From Bacteroidaceae bacterium (lineage in GTDB: Bacteria > Bacteroidota > Bacteroidia > Bacteroidales > Bacteroidaceae), in assembly GCA_017408685.1 (NCBI GenBank), contig JAFQUE010000055.1:1-64000 (forward strand): a stretch of 64,000 nt of DNA, written 5' to 3'. Made by a program: the position numbers and the translations under genes. The notes beneath the pieces were generated by a model that was not told the origin of the DNA, searched no databases, and saw nothing but the letters and a program-made list of their open reading frames with translations. How positions within the stretch are numbered: the stretch's first letter is position 1; every line of letters starts with the position of its first letter. Below, in pieces: positions 36,220 to 45,704 of this stretch.

Positions 36220-37914
36220 CTATTCAAAAATCATCTCATTCACCGACGCACCCGGAGGTGTCATGGGCATTACATTAGCCTCCTCCTTCACTGCAACATG
36301 CAAAAGGAAAGCGCCCGGCGTCTCAACCATCTCCCTTATTGCGTCATCGAGTTCCTCGCGCGCGGTAACCAGACGCGACGCAATGCCATATCCCTTTGCT
36401 ATGAGCGAATAGTCCGGGTTCATCATTGGCGTCCACGAATAACGGTGGTTGAAGAAGAGTTCCTGCCACTGACGCACATTGCCCAGGTAGTTGTTGTTCA
36501 ACAATATAATCTTCACGGCAAGTCCCTGTTCCATGATTGTACCCAACTCCTGGATATTCATTTGCAGACCACCGTCACCGGCGAAGATACATACCGTACG
36601 CTCCGGCATTGCAATCTTGGCACCTATTGCGGCAGGAAGTCCATAACCCATTGTTCCGAGACCGCCCGATGTTAGAATGCTATGAGGTTTTGTAAACTTG
36701 AAGTAACGTGCCGACATCATCTGGTTCTGCCCGACATCGGTTACAAGTATGGCACTGTTTCCGGTAGCCTCGCTGACCTTACGTGCGACCTCACCCATAA
36801 GCAATGGACCTTCACCGGGATTGAGTGCCTTCTCTGTAACCTTCTCGTGCTCTATGGCATTGAGCCTGCGGAAACTCTCAATCCACTCCTTGTGCGAAGC
36901 CTTGCCTACCAGTGCCGTGAGCATTGGAAGCACCTCCTTGCAATCGCCCACAATGGGTACGTCCACTGTCACATTCTTGTTTATCTCGGCATGGTCAATA
37001 TCAATGTGTATAACCTTTGCCTGCTTGGCATATGTCCTTACATTTCCCGTTACACGGTCGCTGAATCGCATTCCTACGGCAATGAGCAGGTCGCACTCGT
37101 TGGTGTTCACGTTGGGCCCATAGTTGCCATGCATTCCCAGCATTCCCACACACAGCGGATGGTCTGTAGGCATTGCCGAAAGTCCCATAAGCGTACGGGC
37201 CACAGGAATATCGGCCTTCTCGGCAAACTCAATGAGTTCCTTATGCGCCTCACCGAGTTCAACACCCTGCCCCACAAGCATGAATGGGCGCTCTGCGCTG
37301 TTTATGAGTGCCGCAGCCTCCTCCACTGCACTCTTTGAAGGCGCAGGATAAGGTATATAACTGCGTACACTGTCCACGGTCACCGGTTCAAAATCGGTAA
37401 GAGCAGTCTGCGCGTCCTTGGTAAAGTCAAGCACCACAGGACCGGGACGACCGGTACCCGCAATATAAAAGGCACGTGCCACGGCCCAAGCCACATCCTC
37501 GGCACGGCGTATCTGATAACTCCATTTTGTTATAGGCTGCGTTATGCCCACGAAGTCAATCTCCTGAAAAGCGTCTGTACCCAGCACTGCCGAAGCCACC
37601 TGCCCTGCAATTACGACTACCGGAGTACTGTCGAGCATTGCGTCGCTTATTCCTGTAAGCGTATTTGTTGCTCCCGGACCGCTTGTCACTATACACAGAC
37701 CCACTTTGCCCGAACTGCGTGCATAACCCTGCGCGGCATGCACGGCACCCTGTTCGTGACGTACAAGTACACTGCGGAACACCTTGCTGTAGTCATACAT
37801 CGCGTCAAAGACAGGCATGATTGAACCGCCCGGATAACCGAAAACGGTATCTACACCTTCATTTACAAGAGAACGCATGAGCGCCTCACAACCAGTTATT
37901 CTATCTTTCCCCAT
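36220..37914 (-). CDS. ilvB: Acetolactate synthase large (catalytic) subunit
   Basis: IlvB makes acetolactate or acetohydroxybutyrate from pyruvate, the first common step of valine, leucine and isoleucine synthesis, with TPP and FAD. The 564-residue protein has FGYPGGSIMP and the conserved glutamate in VRHEQGAVHAAQGYARSS. The TPP motif is GDGGLQMNIQELGT...NNNYLGNVRQW. It follows ilvD by only 3 bases and precedes ilvN by 14. Confidence 0.96.
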   Translation of the reverse strand: MGKDRITGCEALMRSLVNEGVDTVFGYPGGSIMPVFDAMYDYSKVFRSVLVRHEQGAVHAAQGYARSSGKVGLCIVTSGPGATNTLTGISDAMLDSTPVVVIAGQVASAVLGTDAFQEIDFVGITQPITKWSYQIRRAEDVAWAVARAFYIAGTGRPGPVVLDFTKDAQTALTDFEPVTVDSVRSYIPYPAPSKSAVEEAAALINSAERPFMLVGQGVELGEAHKELIEFAEKADIPVARTLMGLSAMPTDHPLCVGMLGMHGNYGPNVNTNECDLLIAVGMRFSDRVTGNVRTYAKQAKVIHIDIDHAEINKNVTVDVPIVGDCKEVLPMLTALVGKASHKEWIESFRRLNAIEHEKVTEKALNPGEGPLLMGEVARKVSEATGNSAILVTDVGQNQMMSARYFKFTKPHSILTSGGLGTMGYGLPAAIGAKIAMPERTVCIFAGDGGLQMNIQELGTIMEQGLAVKIILLNNNYLGNVRQWQELFFNHRYSWTPMMNPDYSLIAKGYGIASRLVTAREELDDAIREMVETPGAFLLHVAVKEEANVMPMTPPGASVNEMIFE

Positions 37915-37917
37915 TGT

Positions 37918-39720
37918 TTAGTCAATTATTCTTATTCCGCCCTTGTCGGCCGAACTTACCATGTTGGCATAAGCCTTGAGACTTTTTGAAACGACCCTGT
38001 CACGTGTCAGCGGGAACATCTCGCGTGCAGCAAGTCCCTCATCACTGAGTCTTACATTTATTGAACGGGCAGGAATGTCTATGTCTATTATATCACCGTC
38101 GCGCAATTTGCCGATGTTGCCGCCTGCAGCAGCCTCGGGAGATATATGCCCTATACTCAACCCCGATGTACCTCCGCTGAAGCGCCCGTCGGTAATGAGG
38201 GCGCACTCTTTACCCAAATGACGCGATTTTATATACGATGTAGGATAGAGCATTTCCTGCATTCCCGGACCGCCCTTGGGACCTTCGTATATGATTACCA
38301 CAACATCGCCGGCCTGTACGTCTCCACCAAGTATTCCCTCGACAGCCGCCTCTTGCGAATCGAACACCTTGGCCTTTCCGCTGAAACGCCATATACTCTC
38401 ATCTACACCGGCAGTCTTCACCACACACCCGTCATGAGCAATGTTGCCGAAGAGTATTGCAAGGCCGCCGTCCTTGGTGTAAGCATTTTCAAGAGAGCGT
38501 ATGCAACCGTTCTCCCTGTCGGTATCAAGGGATTCATATACTGAATCCTGCGCACCCATGCGGTTGCAGAAAACATTTGCCGGTGCTGTGCTGTATATTC
38601 TCTTGGCCTCGTCGGCAACCGTTTCTCCGGTTATGTTATACTTGGCAATATCCTCTCCAAGTGTGGCACCGTTCACACGCAGCGCCGATGTCTCGAGAAG
38701 ACCGCCCTTTGCAAGTTCCCCCATTATACCAAGGATTCCACCCGCCCGGCCGCAATCCTGCACTGCATACTTCTGCCCGTTCGGTGCAAGTTTGCACAGA
38801 CAGGGAACCCTGCGGCTCAGTTTGTCGATATCCTCCATTCTGAACTCGACACCGGCCTCCTGAGCAACTGCAAGCAGGTGAAGGATTGTATTTGTTGAAC
38901 CGCCCATTGCAATATCAAGAGTCATAGCATTGAGGAATGCCTCACGGGTAGCAATGCTGCGCGGCAAAACGCTCGCGTCACCCTCGCCATAATATTTCAT
39001 TGCATTTGTGACTATCTGCCTCGCAGCGTCCTTGAGCAACTGCACGCGGTTCACATGCGTAGCAAGTATTGTTCCGTTGCCCGGCAAGGAGAGACCAATG
39101 GCCTCTGTAAGAGAATTCATTGAATTTGCCGTGAACATACCCGAGCAACAACCGCAACCGGGACATGAACGTTTCTCTATTTCGGCAAGTTCTTCGTCAC
39201 TTACAGTCTCGTCGGCAGCCTTCACCATTGCAATCACAAGGTCAAGGTTCTCGTTCCTCCATGTACCCTTCTCCATTGGACCGCCCGAAACGAATACCGT
39301 GGGGATGTTCAATCTCATGGCAGCCATGAGCATACCAGGAGTAATCTTATCGCAGTTCGAAATGCACACTAAGGCATCGACCTTGTGTGCGTTGCACATA
39401 TACTCTACACTGTCGGCGATTATATCACGCGAAGGCAAAGAATAGAGCATGCCGTCGTGTCCCATTGCAATACCATCGTCTATGGCAATGGTATTGAATT
39501 CGGCCGCATAACAGCCAAGACGTTCAATCTCGGCCTTCACTATCTGGCCGGCCTCGTGCAGATGGGTATGCCCCGGCACAAGTTGGGTAAAGGAATTCGC
39601 GATTGCGATGATTGGTTTGCCGAACATCTCACGTTTCATTCCATTGGCAATCCACAGTGCTCTGGCACCGGCCATACGGCGTCCTTCGGTACACTGGGCA
39701 CTTCTCAATTTTATCTTCAT
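37918..39720 (-). CDS. ilvD: Dihydroxy-acid dehydratase
   Basis: IlvD dehydrates dihydroxyisovalerate and dihydroxymethylvalerate to the keto acids of the branched-chain pathway, using an iron-sulfur cluster. The 600-residue protein has [20 protein letters not shown] and [18 protein letters not shown], holding cluster cysteines, and [11 protein letters not shown]. The ATG at 39720 gives the usual start (MKIKLRSAQ); ATG 39729 is possible. Longer open reading would run through the leader and terminator. First gene of ilvD-ilvB-ilvN, with a promoter and leader upstream. Confidence 0.96.
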   Translation of the reverse strand: MKIKLRSAQCTEGRRMAGARALWIANGMKREMFGKPIIAIANSFTQLVPGHTHLHEAGQIVKAEIERLGCYAAEFNTIAIDDGIAMGHDGMLYSLPSRDIIADSVEYMCNAHKVDALVCISNCDKITPGMLMAAMRLNIPTVFVSGGPMEKGTWRNENLDLVIAMVKAADETVSDEELAEIEKRSCPGCGCCSGMFTANSMNSLTEAIGLSLPGNGTILATHVNRVQLLKDAARQIVTNAMKYYGEGDASVLPRSIATREAFLNAMTLDIAMGGSTNTILHLLAVAQEAGVEFRMEDIDKLSRRVPCLCKLAPNGQKYAVQDCGRAGGILGIMGELAKGGLLETSALRVNGATLGEDIAKYNITGETVADEAKRIYSTAPANVFCNRMGAQDSVYESLDTDRENGCIRSLENAYTKDGGLAILFGNIAHDGCVVKTAGVDESIWRFSGKAKVFDSQEAAVEGILGGDVQAGDVVVIIYEGPKGGPGMQEMLYPTSYIKSRHLGKECALITDGRFSGGTSGLSIGHISPEAAAGGNIGKLRDGDIIDIDIPARSINVRLSDEGLAAREMFPLTRDRVVSKSLKAYANMVSSADKGGIRIID

Positions 39721-39731
39721 AAAAGTCATAT

Positions 39732-39776
39732 TTAACAAAAAACACCCTTTGGCGGGTGACTGACAAGGACATGCAT
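39732..39776 (-). CDS. Candidate ilv leader peptide, 14 residues
   Basis: ATG at 39776 opens [14 protein letters not shown], closed by TAA at 39734-39732. Four of 14 residues are branched-chain (Val3, Leu4, Val5, Val12), with GTC CTT GTC near the start. The frame runs through the terminator hairpin (39758-39736), as in attenuation leaders. The ribosome binding site is weak, so translation is not certain. Confidence 0.45.
   Translation of the reverse strand: MHVLVSHPPKGVFC
39736..39758 (-). terminator. Attenuator-like terminator in the ilvD leader
   Basis: On the minus strand CACCC pairs with GGGTG around GCCAAA, followed at once by TTTTTT (39742-39737). It lies between the promoter and the ilvD ATG, so it would stop transcription before the structural genes. 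A competing hairpin just upstream, TGCATGCC with GGC(AAC)ATGCA, covers the leader start. Confidence 0.55.
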
Positions 39777-39819
39777 GTTGCCTGAAAGGGCATGCAGGAA
39801 AGGATTCCGTTTCCGCTGG

Positions 39820-39851
39820 CAAAATTAATCTCTTTTTTCGTTATGTACAAA
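39820..39851 (-). promoter_or_regulatory. Promoter of ilvD-ilvB-ilvN
   Basis: TTTG at 39851-39848, a 20-base spacer and TAATTTTG at 39827-39820 match the Bacteroidetes consensus exactly. Transcription should begin near 39812, leaving a leader of about 90 bases. Confidence 0.7.
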
Positions 39852-39915
39852 CAAATTGCAATAAAACAACAAAATATATTTGCACACAACAGAATAATCA
39901 GGAAAGGCGCGGGAA

Positions 39916-40944
39916 CTACATTGTTCCCCTCTCTTTGAGAAGGACATATATAATCACGGGAGCACCCACCAGCGGAGTTACAGCGCCAAGCGGCATAAGA
40001 CCGCTCTCACCGGGCAACTGACATATAATATTGCATAGCAAAGCGACCGAAGCACCGGCAATCATTGTAGCAGGCAACAGCAAATTATGGTTGCTGCTCT
40101 TGAGCGACAGTCTTGCCAAATGCGGGACAGCCAGCCCTATGAATGTCACCGGACCGCAAAAAGCCGTGACAACGGCAATCATCAGCCCCGAGAGTGCAAG
40201 CAACACCACACGCGCTTTCATAACCCCTATTCCAAGATTCATGGCATAGTCGTCACCGAGCAGCAGAGCATTGAGCGGTTTACTCTGCAATACGGTTATT
40301 GCCAAGAGGAGCAATAAGGGAATAACGAACATAGGAAGTCTTTCAAGTGACACACCGCTGAAACTTCCCATACCCCAAATCATGTATGAATGCACCCCCT
40401 CAGCGGTAGCAAAATAGTTGAGGATGGAAATGACGGACGAAACCAGAAAACTGACGGCAACGCCTGCTATCAACAGGTAGAGTCTGTTCTTGAGCATTGA
40501 AGAGAGAAGCAACACAAGCGATATCACCATGAATGCACCGATGAAAGCACCTGCAAGAGTCGCAAAGTATCCATACAGTCCCATACCCCCCGCATACACT
40601 GTGCCTTGGGCGAGCAGCATGACCACAGCCACCCCGAGCCCTGCACCACTGTTTATTCCAAGAACCTCGGGACCGGCGAGAGGATTGTTGAAAAGCGTCT
40701 GCAGCATGAGACCGGCAACAGAAACAGCAGCACCGGCAAGAAGAGCCGTGACGGCTTGCGGCAAACGTGTGCCCACGATAATGAGACGCCACACATCATT
40801 GCACTCTTTACCGGCAAGGACTCCAAGTACATCGGCGGCAGGGATATCGACCGAACCATAGAAAATATTCGCTGCAAACAGCAACGACAGCAACAGAGTG
40901 CCGCCGATGAAAACAAGGTTCTTTTTATCAATGCATTTTCTCAT
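39916..40944 (-). CDS. FecCD/BtuC-type ABC transporter permease
   Basis: A 342-residue inner-membrane permease of the iron-siderophore/cobalamin type with about 9-10 hydrophobic helices. LAGPEVLGINSGAGLGVA, FCGPVTFIGLAVPHLAR and VTPLVGAPVIIYVLL are family hallmarks. It overlaps the binding-protein gene by 17 bases. No ATPase gene follows; ilvD lies beyond. The ATPase must be encoded elsewhere, so the substrate (cobalamin, haem or iron chelate) is unknown. Confidence 0.92.
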   Translation of the reverse strand: MRKCIDKKNLVFIGGTLLLSLLFAANIFYGSVDIPAADVLGVLAGKECNDVWRLIIVGTRLPQAVTALLAGAAVSVAGLMLQTLFNNPLAGPEVLGINSGAGLGVAVVMLLAQGTVYAGGMGLYGYFATLAGAFIGAFMVISLVLLLSSMLKNRLYLLIAGVAVSFLVSSVISILNYFATAEGVHSYMIWGMGSFSGVSLERLPMFVIPLLLLLAITVLQSKPLNALLLGDDYAMNLGIGVMKARVVLLALSGLMIAVVTAFCGPVTFIGLAVPHLARLSLKSSNHNLLLPATMIAGASVALLCNIICQLPGESGLMPLGAVTPLVGAPVIIYVLLKERGTM

Positions 40945-42073
40945 AGTACTTCAGTCTGTAGTCAGTAAACAGTTGCGGATGAAAAAGTGCCACAAGTTCC
41001 TTGAGCACTTTTTCAGGGTGGAAAGAGCCATCCTCGAAAATCCTCTTGCAATACGTATTACACACATATATGTTTCTCTCCTTGAATGGACGGAAATGTG
41101 AATATCCGCCAAAATCGGCGAGCATGGACGAATAGGTCCGGTCAACGGGCGAATTATACTTCATGAGCCATAAATCGGCGTCGGCAGCCTTGTCGAGCAC
41201 AACCTCAAACGACAGCGGAACGGAACCGGTACCTTGTATGTAGGAAAAAATATAATCAGCCCCGGCGTCGGAATACATACGCCCCATTGTACTACCGCCC
41301 GCCGGCACATACCATGCCGAACTGCCTTTAAGTTCACACATTACTCTGGGACGTACGGGAACCATTGCCGCAACATGACGCAAAGCCTCATATTCGCTGC
41401 ACACAGCATTGAACAAGGAATCGCCTTGCTCCGCTTTTCCCACAAGACGGGCATAGAAACGAACCCACTCGGCGCAACCGAGCGGCGAGTTTTCCATATA
41501 GTCGGCACACTCAATCATCGGTGCCGCAACTCTTTCTATTTTACCATAGCCTCCATTCTCGAAGGGCAAAACAAAAACAGCCTCGGGCGAAACCTCCGCC
41601 ACGCGTTCCAGGTCCACATCCAAAGAACTGCCGCAATCCACGACTTCACCCTTCTCGATGGCAGAGAGTGTTGAAGCAGAATAGATATATCGGGCGTCAC
41701 ACACTGCCTTTATGCACTCATGCGCACCAAGTTCCTCGAAAAGGGCGACATGTACGCCCGAGAAGAACAGGCCCCTCTCTACCGGAGTACGGATTACAAC
41801 TCCTGCAGGAAGAGAAGATGGGAGTGCACTCTCTTTTGGAACAAGCAGATAGCGTTGCAAATTTCCGGTTCCCCAGGGATTGGCGACATCGACAACGGTA
41901 TATCCGTCACATTCTACAAGCGACAACAACGATGAGTGCCGCATGTGCAACCTGCGGCCCTGAACCTCATTCCCTTGAGTAGTGCCCGAGAAATATATGA
42001 CCGTTGCAAGAAGAATAATCCCAATGACAGCCAAAAGGAAAAATATCATCGACAATATACGCGAGTTCCTCAT
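40928..42073 (-). CDS. ABC transporter substrate-binding protein (metal chelate/cobalamin type)
   Basis: A 381-residue periplasmic binding protein of the BtuF/FepB class. An N-terminal hydrophobic segment (about 7-29) acts as signal or anchor; there is no clear lipobox. The mature part has the two-lobed helical-backbone fold. It overlaps the permease by 17 bases and the DAHP synthase by 4 (ATGA), so the three are translationally coupled. Confidence 0.85.
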   Translation of the reverse strand: MRNSRILSMIFFLLAVIGIILLATVIYFSGTTQGNEVQGRRLHMRHSSLLSLVECDGYTVVDVANPWGTGNLQRYLLVPKESALPSSLPAGVVIRTPVERGLFFSGVHVALFEELGAHECIKAVCDARYIYSASTLSAIEKGEVVDCGSSLDVDLERVAEVSPEAVFVLPFENGGYGKIERVAAPMIECADYMENSPLGCAEWVRFYARLVGKAEQGDSLFNAVCSEYEALRHVAAMVPVRPRVMCELKGSSAWYVPAGGSTMGRMYSDAGADYIFSYIQGTGSVPLSFEVVLDKAADADLWLMKYNSPVDRTYSSMLADFGGYSHFRPFKERNIYVCNTYCKRIFEDGSFHPEKVLKELVALFHPQLFTDYRLKYYEKMH

Positions 42074-43137
42074 TTCTTAATGCAGTCATTTACTATATCC
42101 AACTGCTGACGTATGCTCTCGGAGTGCACGACTTCAAAGATATCCTTCATGGCCTCGGCGTCAAGCCTGGCAAGACGGCAATACTCTTCGCAACGCTGCA
42201 TTACCTCATTATACCTGGCGGCCTGAAAAACAGCCACACCCCTTTCACGCTTCACCTCGCCTATTTCACGCGACACTTCCATGCGCTTGGCAATCAGGGC
42301 CATAAGCGCGTCATCAATCTCATCTATCTGCATGCGGTACGAAGAAAGTTTACTGTCGCCGCATGCGGCGGAGCGACGTACCATGCGGTCAAGCATGAGG
42401 AAAAGTTCGTCGGGGGTCACCTGCTGACGCGCGTCGCTGAGCGCGCATACAGGGTTACAATGAGTCTCAATCATTAGACCGTCAAAGTTCAGGTCCATAG
42501 CCTGTTGCGACAACGACATTACCAGTTCACGCTTGCCGGCAATGTGACTCGGGTCGCATATTATAGGCAAATCCGGCAGACGACGACGCAACTCAATAGG
42601 CAACTGCCACTGTGGGGCATTGCGGAAACACTTCTCGCCATATGATGAGAACCCCCGGTGAATGGCACCCAAGCGTGAAACGCCGGCATTGTTCAAACGT
42701 TCGAAAGCCCCTATCCACAACTCAAGGTCAGGGTTTACCGGGTTCTTGACCAATACAGGAACGTCACATCCTCTCAAAGCGTCGGCAATCTCTTGCACGG
42801 CAAACGGGTTCACAGTCGTACGCGCCCCAACCCACAGCACATCTATCCCTGCCGACAATGCAAGTTCTACATGCTCGGCATTGGCAACCTCCGTGGCCAC
42901 AGGCAAACGGTACTCGCGCTTTACACGTTGCAACCACGGCAACGCCTCTTTTCCCACACCCTCGAAACAACCGGGACGGGTACGGGGTTTCCATAGTCCG
43001 GCCCTGAAGAGCGTGACCCTTCCGGCAAGAGCCGAGGCCACAGCCATGACCTGCTCTTCACTCTCCGCACTGCATGGTCCGGCAACAACCAACGGAGTGC
43101 CGGCCTTTTCAAATATCTCTATTTTGTCAATTGTCAT
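42070..43137 (-). CDS. Bifunctional DAHP synthase/chorismate mutase type II
   Basis: A 355-residue fusion. The N-terminal part (about 1-260) is a DAHP synthase (GPCSAESEEQ, GLWKPRTRPGCFEGVG and ICDPSHIAGKRELV), which condenses PEP and erythrose 4-phosphate at the start of the shikimate pathway. The C-terminal part (about 265-350) is an AroQ-type helical chorismate mutase (IDEIDDALMALIAKRMEVSR). This fusion is common in Bacteroidetes. It overlaps the ABC binding-protein gene by 4 bases and follows the TatD gene by 6. Confidence 0.95.
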   Translation of the reverse strand: MTIDKIEIFEKAGTPLVVAGPCSAESEEQVMAVASALAGRVTLFRAGLWKPRTRPGCFEGVGKEALPWLQRVKREYRLPVATEVANAEHVELALSAGIDVLWVGARTTVNPFAVQEIADALRGCDVPVLVKNPVNPDLELWIGAFERLNNAGVSRLGAIHRGFSSYGEKCFRNAPQWQLPIELRRRLPDLPIICDPSHIAGKRELVMSLSQQAMDLNFDGLMIETHCNPVCALSDARQQVTPDELFLMLDRMVRRSAACGDSKLSSYRMQIDEIDDALMALIAKRMEVSREIGEVKRERGVAVFQAARYNEVMQRCEEYCRLARLDAEAMKDIFEVVHSESIRQQLDIVNDCIKK

Positions 43138-43143
43138 CGTAAC

Positions 43144-43920
43144 TCAAATTTTGAATAAACTGCGGGCATTGGCAGTAGTTAGTGCAGCCACCTGTTCAAC
43201 AGAGATGGAATATATGTCGGACATTTTTTGGGCAATAAACGGAATGAATGAACTCTCATTACGCTTGCCCCGTTTTGGCACCGGGGCCAGATATGGAGAG
43301 TCTGTTTCAAGTAGAAGCCTCTCCATGGGTACATATGCAAGCACCTCGGGTAATGTGGAATTCTTGTATGTAACCACACCTCCTATACCAAGGTAGAAAC
43401 CTTCGAACGACAGAAGTTTCCGTGCCTCGGACTCACTCCCCGAAAAGCAGTGGAAAACTCCTCTGAGGTTCTTTTGGCGAAAGGAGTCCATGACCGAATA
43501 GAGTTCATCGAATGCACTGCGCGAATGTATCACAAGCGGAAGGTCCATTTCGGCGGCCCACTCTATCTGACGTGAGAACACCTCAATCTGTTCCTTCTTG
43601 CGCGTATCGTCCCAATAGAAATCCAGCCCCACCTCACCTATAGCAATATAGTCATTTCTGTCTTTAAGCCTGCTGTATAAGATGTCGAGAACATTGAGAT
43701 AATCATCACCCAGTTCTGTCGGGTGCAGCCCAATCATTGCGCGGCAAACATCGGGGAACTCCTTGCACATGGAATCCATACGTTCCAATGAGGAAAGGTT
43801 TATACATGGCATGCACAGAGTGCCCACCCCCGCCTCAACAGCCCGTTGCACGACCGCCGCACGGTCATCGGCAAATTCAGGTTCGAAAATATGTGTATGT
43901 GTGTCTATAAATTCAATCAT
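43144..43920 (-). CDS. TatD family deoxyribonuclease
   Basis: A 258-residue metal-dependent hydrolase. Metal ligands appear in IDTHTHIFEPEF near the N-terminus, LVIHSRSAFDE, GVFHCFSGSESEARK and LLETDSPYLAPVPKRGKRNE. TatD proteins are 3'-5' DNA/RNA exonucleases or D-aminoacyl-tRNA-type hydrolases. The frame is open to 44046, but the ATG at 43920 gives the family N-terminus and overlaps the upstream gene by 8 bases. Confidence 0.93.
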   Translation of the reverse strand: MIEFIDTHTHIFEPEFADDRAAVVQRAVEAGVGTLCMPCINLSSLERMDSMCKEFPDVCRAMIGLHPTELGDDYLNVLDILYSRLKDRNDYIAIGEVGLDFYWDDTRKKEQIEVFSRQIEWAAEMDLPLVIHSRSAFDELYSVMDSFRQKNLRGVFHCFSGSESEARKLLSFEGFYLGIGGVVTYKNSTLPEVLAYVPMERLLLETDSPYLAPVPKRGKRNESSFIPFIAQKMSDIYSISVEQVAALTTANARSLFKI

Positions 43921-44629
43921 TATCCTCTTTTTTCCTTTTCCTGTCTGGACGGTCATAATATATGACCCCGTACCTTGCACAATGCTTGAACCTTGCTTCT
44001 CCCTGGAATGACGAGAAAGCTTTTTCAATCTCGCTCCATGCCTCAAAAATTATTTCATCGGCCTCAAAGCGCATGTCCGCAATGTTCTGCAACGCCTCGG
44101 AAGTGCGTTGCTGCAATGCCTGTTGACGCAGATACATCTCCTTGAACATATCGAAGACTACCGAAACACGCCCCATTGTAGGATTATATACAGGCACACC
44201 GCCTTCACTCTGACGGCGCTGTTCGCCCGCCATAATTTTCTCGCCCCATTCAAGTACCGAAGCCTCGGAGAAAAGATTGGGAACGGTATCTTCGTTCTCT
44301 GGTAAACCGTAATATGGTCGTTTGCTGCGTGCAATCTCTCCACGCATAATACACATGCTCAGCACCTGTATAAAATGAGAGACATACATCCTTGCCTTCT
44401 TCAACGCTGCTTCATAACCGGCATTCCCGCGTTTTGAAGCCTGTTCCTGCACACACCTCTTGTACAAATCCACTTCGACCGAGAACCTCTGCAAAAAGTC
44501 CTTTGCACGATGATAAGTGTTGTGCGACAACACATTGGTGAAGACTCCATTCTCCACACTGTTCTCTACAGCGCTCCTCAAAGCCCTGATACGTGCCTGG
44601 TCGGTTTTTGGCAGTCGTCTGTATGGCAT
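43913..44629 (-). CDS. Conserved hypothetical protein in the TatD-polyprenyl synthase operon
   Basis: A 238-residue protein with no signal peptide or membrane helix, probably helical. It has an Arg/Lys-rich start (MPYRRLPKTDQARIRALRSA) and the segments YYGLPENEDTVPNLFSEASV and GRVSVVFDMFKEM. The tail is basic-acidic, ending KRKKEDND. I do not recognise a known domain. It overlaps TatD by 8 bases and lies 3 bases after the polyprenyl synthase gene, so its role may be tied to them. Confidence 0.7.
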   Translation of the reverse strand: MPYRRLPKTDQARIRALRSAVENSVENGVFTNVLSHNTYHRAKDFLQRFSVEVDLYKRCVQEQASKRGNAGYEAALKKARMYVSHFIQVLSMCIMRGEIARSKRPYYGLPENEDTVPNLFSEASVLEWGEKIMAGEQRRQSEGGVPVYNPTMGRVSVVFDMFKEMYLRQQALQQRTSEALQNIADMRFEADEIIFEAWSEIEKAFSSFQGEARFKHCARYGVIYYDRPDRKRKKEDND

Positions 44630-44632
44630 TGC

Positions 44633-45607
44633 TTAAACGTTACGGTTCAACAGCGAACAGGCAAGTTCCTTGAGGAACTGTTTCTTTTCCTGAGCAACAG
44701 CAACTCTCGCCATATACCTGTCACACTCCTCAAAGAGTGCCTGTATACGTTGCTGACAAATCTCCTTTACACCGAGTTCATCATATATCCTTGTAAAGCA
44801 GGCAATCTTCTCTTCGGCATTGAACTCGCTCTTTGCCATCCACTCCTTCATTTCACGCAACTGTTCGGGCGACGCGAGGTTCATGGCCGTAATCAGCAGA
44901 AACGTCTTCTTGTTGCAGCATATATCGCCACCAATCTTCTTGCCGAAAAGAGCCTCATCGGCATATACGTCAAGAAGGTCATCCTGCAACTGGAAGGCAA
45001 TACCCATCTTCTCGCCATAGGCATAAAGATTCTCCTGGTCCTCTTCGGACGCACCGGCAAGATAAGCACCCAGTTTAAGCGATGTCGCAAGCAGTACCGA
45101 TGTCTTGAGGCGTATCATCTCGATATACTCCTCCTCTTTAACATCCTCACGTGTCTCAAACTCTATATCATACTGCTGTCCTTCGCATATCTCCTTTGCC
45201 ATTTCACCGAAAGCGGCCAACATGGCAGGCAGTTTGCCGGCCGGCACGTGAGACATGAACTCATAGGCAAGCAGCAACATGCTGTCACCCGAGAGTATTG
45301 CCATCGTGTCGTTCCATTTGGCACGCACGGTAGGCATTCCGCGACGCAGGTCGGCATTGTCCATGACGTCGTCATGTATTAGAGTATGGTTATGATATGT
45401 TTCAAGGGCAACGGCCGGATAGAACGCCTCCTCGATATTCTCCTTATACATATTGTATGCCATAAGGAAGAGTACCGGACGGACACGCTTGCCGCCTTGC
45501 GAAATGGTATACCTGATGGGTTCGTACAACTTATATGGTTCTCTCTCGAATTTGAGGTTGTCAATGAAAGCATTCAGTTGCTCCCTCATTTCGTTCCAAC
45601 TGTACAT
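44633..45607 (-). CDS. Polyprenyl diphosphate synthase
   Basis: A 324-residue trans-prenyltransferase that extends isoprenoid diphosphates. The first aspartate-rich motif lies in TLIHDDVMDNADLRRG and the second in FQLQDDLLDVYADEALFGKK. Product length (farnesyl, geranylgeranyl or longer) cannot be told reliably. The frame is open to 45697, but the start at 45607 leaves the terminator of tonB outside. First gene of an operon continuing through the conserved unknown, TatD, DAHP synthase and the ABC genes. Confidence 0.93.
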   Translation of the reverse strand: MYSWNEMREQLNAFIDNLKFEREPYKLYEPIRYTISQGGKRVRPVLFLMAYNMYKENIEEAFYPAVALETYHNHTLIHDDVMDNADLRRGMPTVRAKWNDTMAILSGDSMLLLAYEFMSHVPAGKLPAMLAAFGEMAKEICEGQQYDIEFETREDVKEEEYIEMIRLKTSVLLATSLKLGAYLAGASEEDQENLYAYGEKMGIAFQLQDDLLDVYADEALFGKKIGGDICCNKKTFLLITAMNLASPEQLREMKEWMAKSEFNAEEKIACFTRIYDELGVKEICQQRIQALFEECDRYMARVAVAQEKKQFLKELACSLLNRNV

Positions 45608-45654
45608 GTCAAGATTATATTTTGTTTGGTGTCGGTCGTAAAACAATATTATAA

Positions 45655-45689
45655 AAAGAAAAAGAGACTGCAACCGCAGTCCCTTTTTT
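45655..45689 (-). terminator. Terminator of tonB
   Basis: GACTGC (45666-45671) and GCAGTC (45676-45681) pair around a 4-base loop. On the minus strand it is followed by a T-rich run; A/T runs lie on both sides, so it could work in both directions. It lies just downstream of the tonB stop. Confidence 0.7.
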
Positions 45690-45704
45690 ATTATCATGTG
45701 AATG

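Noticed and set aside
39720..39822. Longer IlvD start at 39822
   Set aside because: It would translate the leader hairpins and lie upstream of the predicted transcript start; the family starts at 39720.
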